Part shown: in pieces, positions 62,155 to 64,000 of the stretch | How positions within the stretch are numbered: position 1 is the stretch's first letter | Layout: each line of letters starts with the position of its first letter | Assembly (NCBI GenBank): GCA_947561715.1 | Contig: OX387198.1 | Location: 434,001-498,000, forward strand | Origin: Ascidia mentula | Lineage: Eukaryota > Chordata > Ascidiacea > Phlebobranchia > Ascidiidae | Direction of reading: 5' to 3' | Length of the DNA: 64,000 nt | Translations under genes and position numbers: made by a program | The notes under the pieces: model-generated | Told to the model about the DNA's origin: nothing | What the model saw: only the letters and a program-made list of their open reading frames with translations | Database searches by the model: none

Positions 62155-64000
62155 TTACTTGTGTGATTTTAAAATTATTTTTCCTTTCTTTGTTTTGTAT
62201 TTTATGGGGCCTTGTGCAAGTAGGAGTTTTTGAGCAAAACCCGGGGCCAGATATGGTTTGCTTGGACCAGGACCTGATCCCTTGCCATCACTTCCATGTT
62301 CAATATGTGCAGATTTTTCATGTTCTGTGTTTGCTGATTTCTTTTGTGCAGTGTGTGCTGATTTTTCATGTGCTGTGTTTGCTGATTTCTTTTGTGCAGT
62401 GTGTGCTGATTTATCAATGTGTGCTGTTTGTGCTGAAATTTCATGTGCAGTGTGTGCTGATTTATCAATGTGTGCTGTTTGTGCTGAAATTTCATGTGCA
62501 GTGTGTGTTGATTTATCGATGTGTGGTAATGTAGAATCAGTGGTTGATTGACAGAGTGTGGTGGAGCGTGCAGGTTGTGATGAAGCTGAACGAGTGCTGT
62601 TGGTTGTTTTGCTATGTTGTATGGTGCCCCCACTAGTGGTGAAGTTAAGTTTAGCCCGCTTCCACTTCCGTCTCATTGTCTCCTTCACCTCATTGTTGAA
62701 CACACAATAAACCAAGAGTAGGAAGAATCCCTGGAGACCGTTCAGGATGACGTTTATGTACATGAATACCACAGATGCTTCGTACGGTTCAATATCTGTA
62801 ACAGCAAGAAAAATGTTATGGATTTCCTTGGGATCCCTAAGTTTACTGACTAAGCTACAGGAGCCCAGAGGTTAAGCAGGATTTTTTGGGATGTATATTA
62901 TCTGATAGGAAGATATATAAATGATACCATACTTTGAAAAGAAATCAAACATTACATGAACTAATACTGCAACAGCAATGAAAGAGTTTGTCTTCTTACT
63001 TGTAAGGATTCCAAATATCATCCCCAAGCCAAGAACAGGAAATAGGAGAAGGAATGATTTTAAGGAAGCTCTGAAATCTTGTGCTGTGATTTGTTCCCTT
63101 CCACTTGTGTTGACCGGTCCGCCACGTAACTTGTGCATGAACCAGATGACACGCGCCGCGATCAGCACGTTTATGGTGAAGATGGTCACCAGTGGAAAGA
63201 TGACTGATGTTTGATGTGTGCCATGCTGTGATGACACCCAGCACCTGACGTACTCATCGAAGTTGGTCATGTCCATGTACCTGTTGGTGGGAAACCCTAT
63301 GACAGCTGTTCCAGCAACAAACAGGGCAGGAATGAGCCACCCGATTGATAATTTCACTGCTGCCATTTTCCTAGGGTTGTTTCTACTGATCGTCATAATG
63401 TGGTCAGTTGTCATGAGGAGAGCTGTCATTCCCTCCAGTAACATCCAGGCACCTGATTATCATGAAACAAATCTTAAAAATGACCGATATGATGTCATGG
63501 TGTTTGTAAGTGCTACAATTGCAGTAACTAATGTATTTTTTCAAATGAAAACAAAAGCTTGACAGCAGAGGTCAAAATTTCATGGTTTTACCTAAATTTT
63601 TACCACACATAAACTTTGATATTTTGAAGAAAAACTTTCTCACCGGTTGAGAGAAGAAAGAAATGTGTTGCCATGGTTACGAATTCACATGCTCGTCTGT
63701 TGCGGACAGCTGTGTCTTGAAAGAGAGTGACGATGTGAAAGCACATGAGGGAGATAGAAAGGTTTATCTGCACGAAGGTTCTGGTGCTGCGGACTTGCTT
63801 GCGAACCAACACCAGGATAGATATCGTGACAATCAGAGAGATGGCCGAGATCGATTCGGTGATGTAAGAGAGAAGCTGTAAAAATATTTCAATTTCATTC
63901 CAAAGTTTTCTTTAATCTCGTGACTTTATTTATGTATTTGCTGTTCACTGTTTTAACTTCCCAAGAGACCAGCTATGGTCCAGGCACAATTGTAACACCA
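62155..64000 (-). CDS. Adhesion GPCR type A, gene A4, 3' half (continues beyond window)
   Basis: Exon 9 63644-63875 (TM1-TM2), exon 10 63000-63452 (TM3-TM6) and exon 11 62155-62795 (TM7 and tail) are open and match A2/A3 in length and phase, apart from the tail. The tail has 9 Lys/His repeats (62293-62514) instead of 22, including a duplicated block ISAQTAHID. The GPS exon should start just right of position 64000. The visible part is intact, so a working receptor is possible. Confidence 0.83.
62293..62514 (-). repeat. 24-bp coding minisatellite, A4 tail (9 units)
   Basis: 222 bp, two of the nine units carrying an extra codon. The shortest of the three visible tails. Confidence 0.88.

Overview
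The window reads as intron-rich, AT-rich animal genomic DNA. It holds split genes with GT-AG introns, adhesion-type GPCRs with a GPS cleavage motif, SLC5-family transporter exons, a Ty3/Gypsy-like LTR element and several non-autonomous DNA transposons. Compact introns, closely packed genes and the abundance of ACGTCA motifs suggest a tunicate such as an ascidian. That taxon is an inference; the sequence alone does not settle it.

The whole window is a tandem array built from four modules. U is an upstream region of about 2.3 kb. Bfrag is the 3' end of a type-B adhesion GPCR (minus strand). S is the 3' end of an SLC5A8/12-like sodium-coupled solute transporter (plus strand). A is a full type-A adhesion GPCR (minus strand). 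Reading left to right: 5' exons of A1 (1-461), U, Bfrag1 (2838-3510), S1 (3748-5721), gene A2 (7860-15906), U, Bfrag2 (18228-19140), S2 (19141-21971), an LTR retroelement (22997-27928), a remnant of a deleted A gene (29067-29210), U, Bfrag3 (31222-32107), S3 (32108-35057), gene A3 (37221-45527), U, the full-length type-B gene (47895-54923), U, Bfrag4 (57266-57912), S4 (58197-60174) and the 3' half of A4 (62155 to the window end).

Three adhesion-GPCR genes can be assembled end to end as open 11-exon models: A2 (1123 aa), A3 (960 aa) and B (776 aa). Each has a signal peptide, six short symmetric phase-1 exons, one large exon with a Ser/Thr-rich stalk, GAIN-like region and GPS, and a 7TM domain on three exons. 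A2 and A3 differ by exactly 23 copies of a 7-residue stalk repeat. Type-A genes also carry a cytoplasmic tail of 8-residue Lys/His repeats (22, 22 and 9 copies in A2, A3 and A4). The transporter segments and the B 3' fragments all lack their 5' halves and are probably duplicated debris.

The main points for a second look are: apparent gene conversion between A and B genes in the TM7 exon; a foldback-type element with minisatellite arms inside an A3 intron; an LTR element that keeps gag and broken env-like sequence but has no pol; an 8-kb gene deletion at a 10-bp direct repeat; a head-to-head exon-to-exon rearrangement junction shared by two units; and a 131-133-bp nearly invariant block with a CRE-like site upstream of every GPCR unit.
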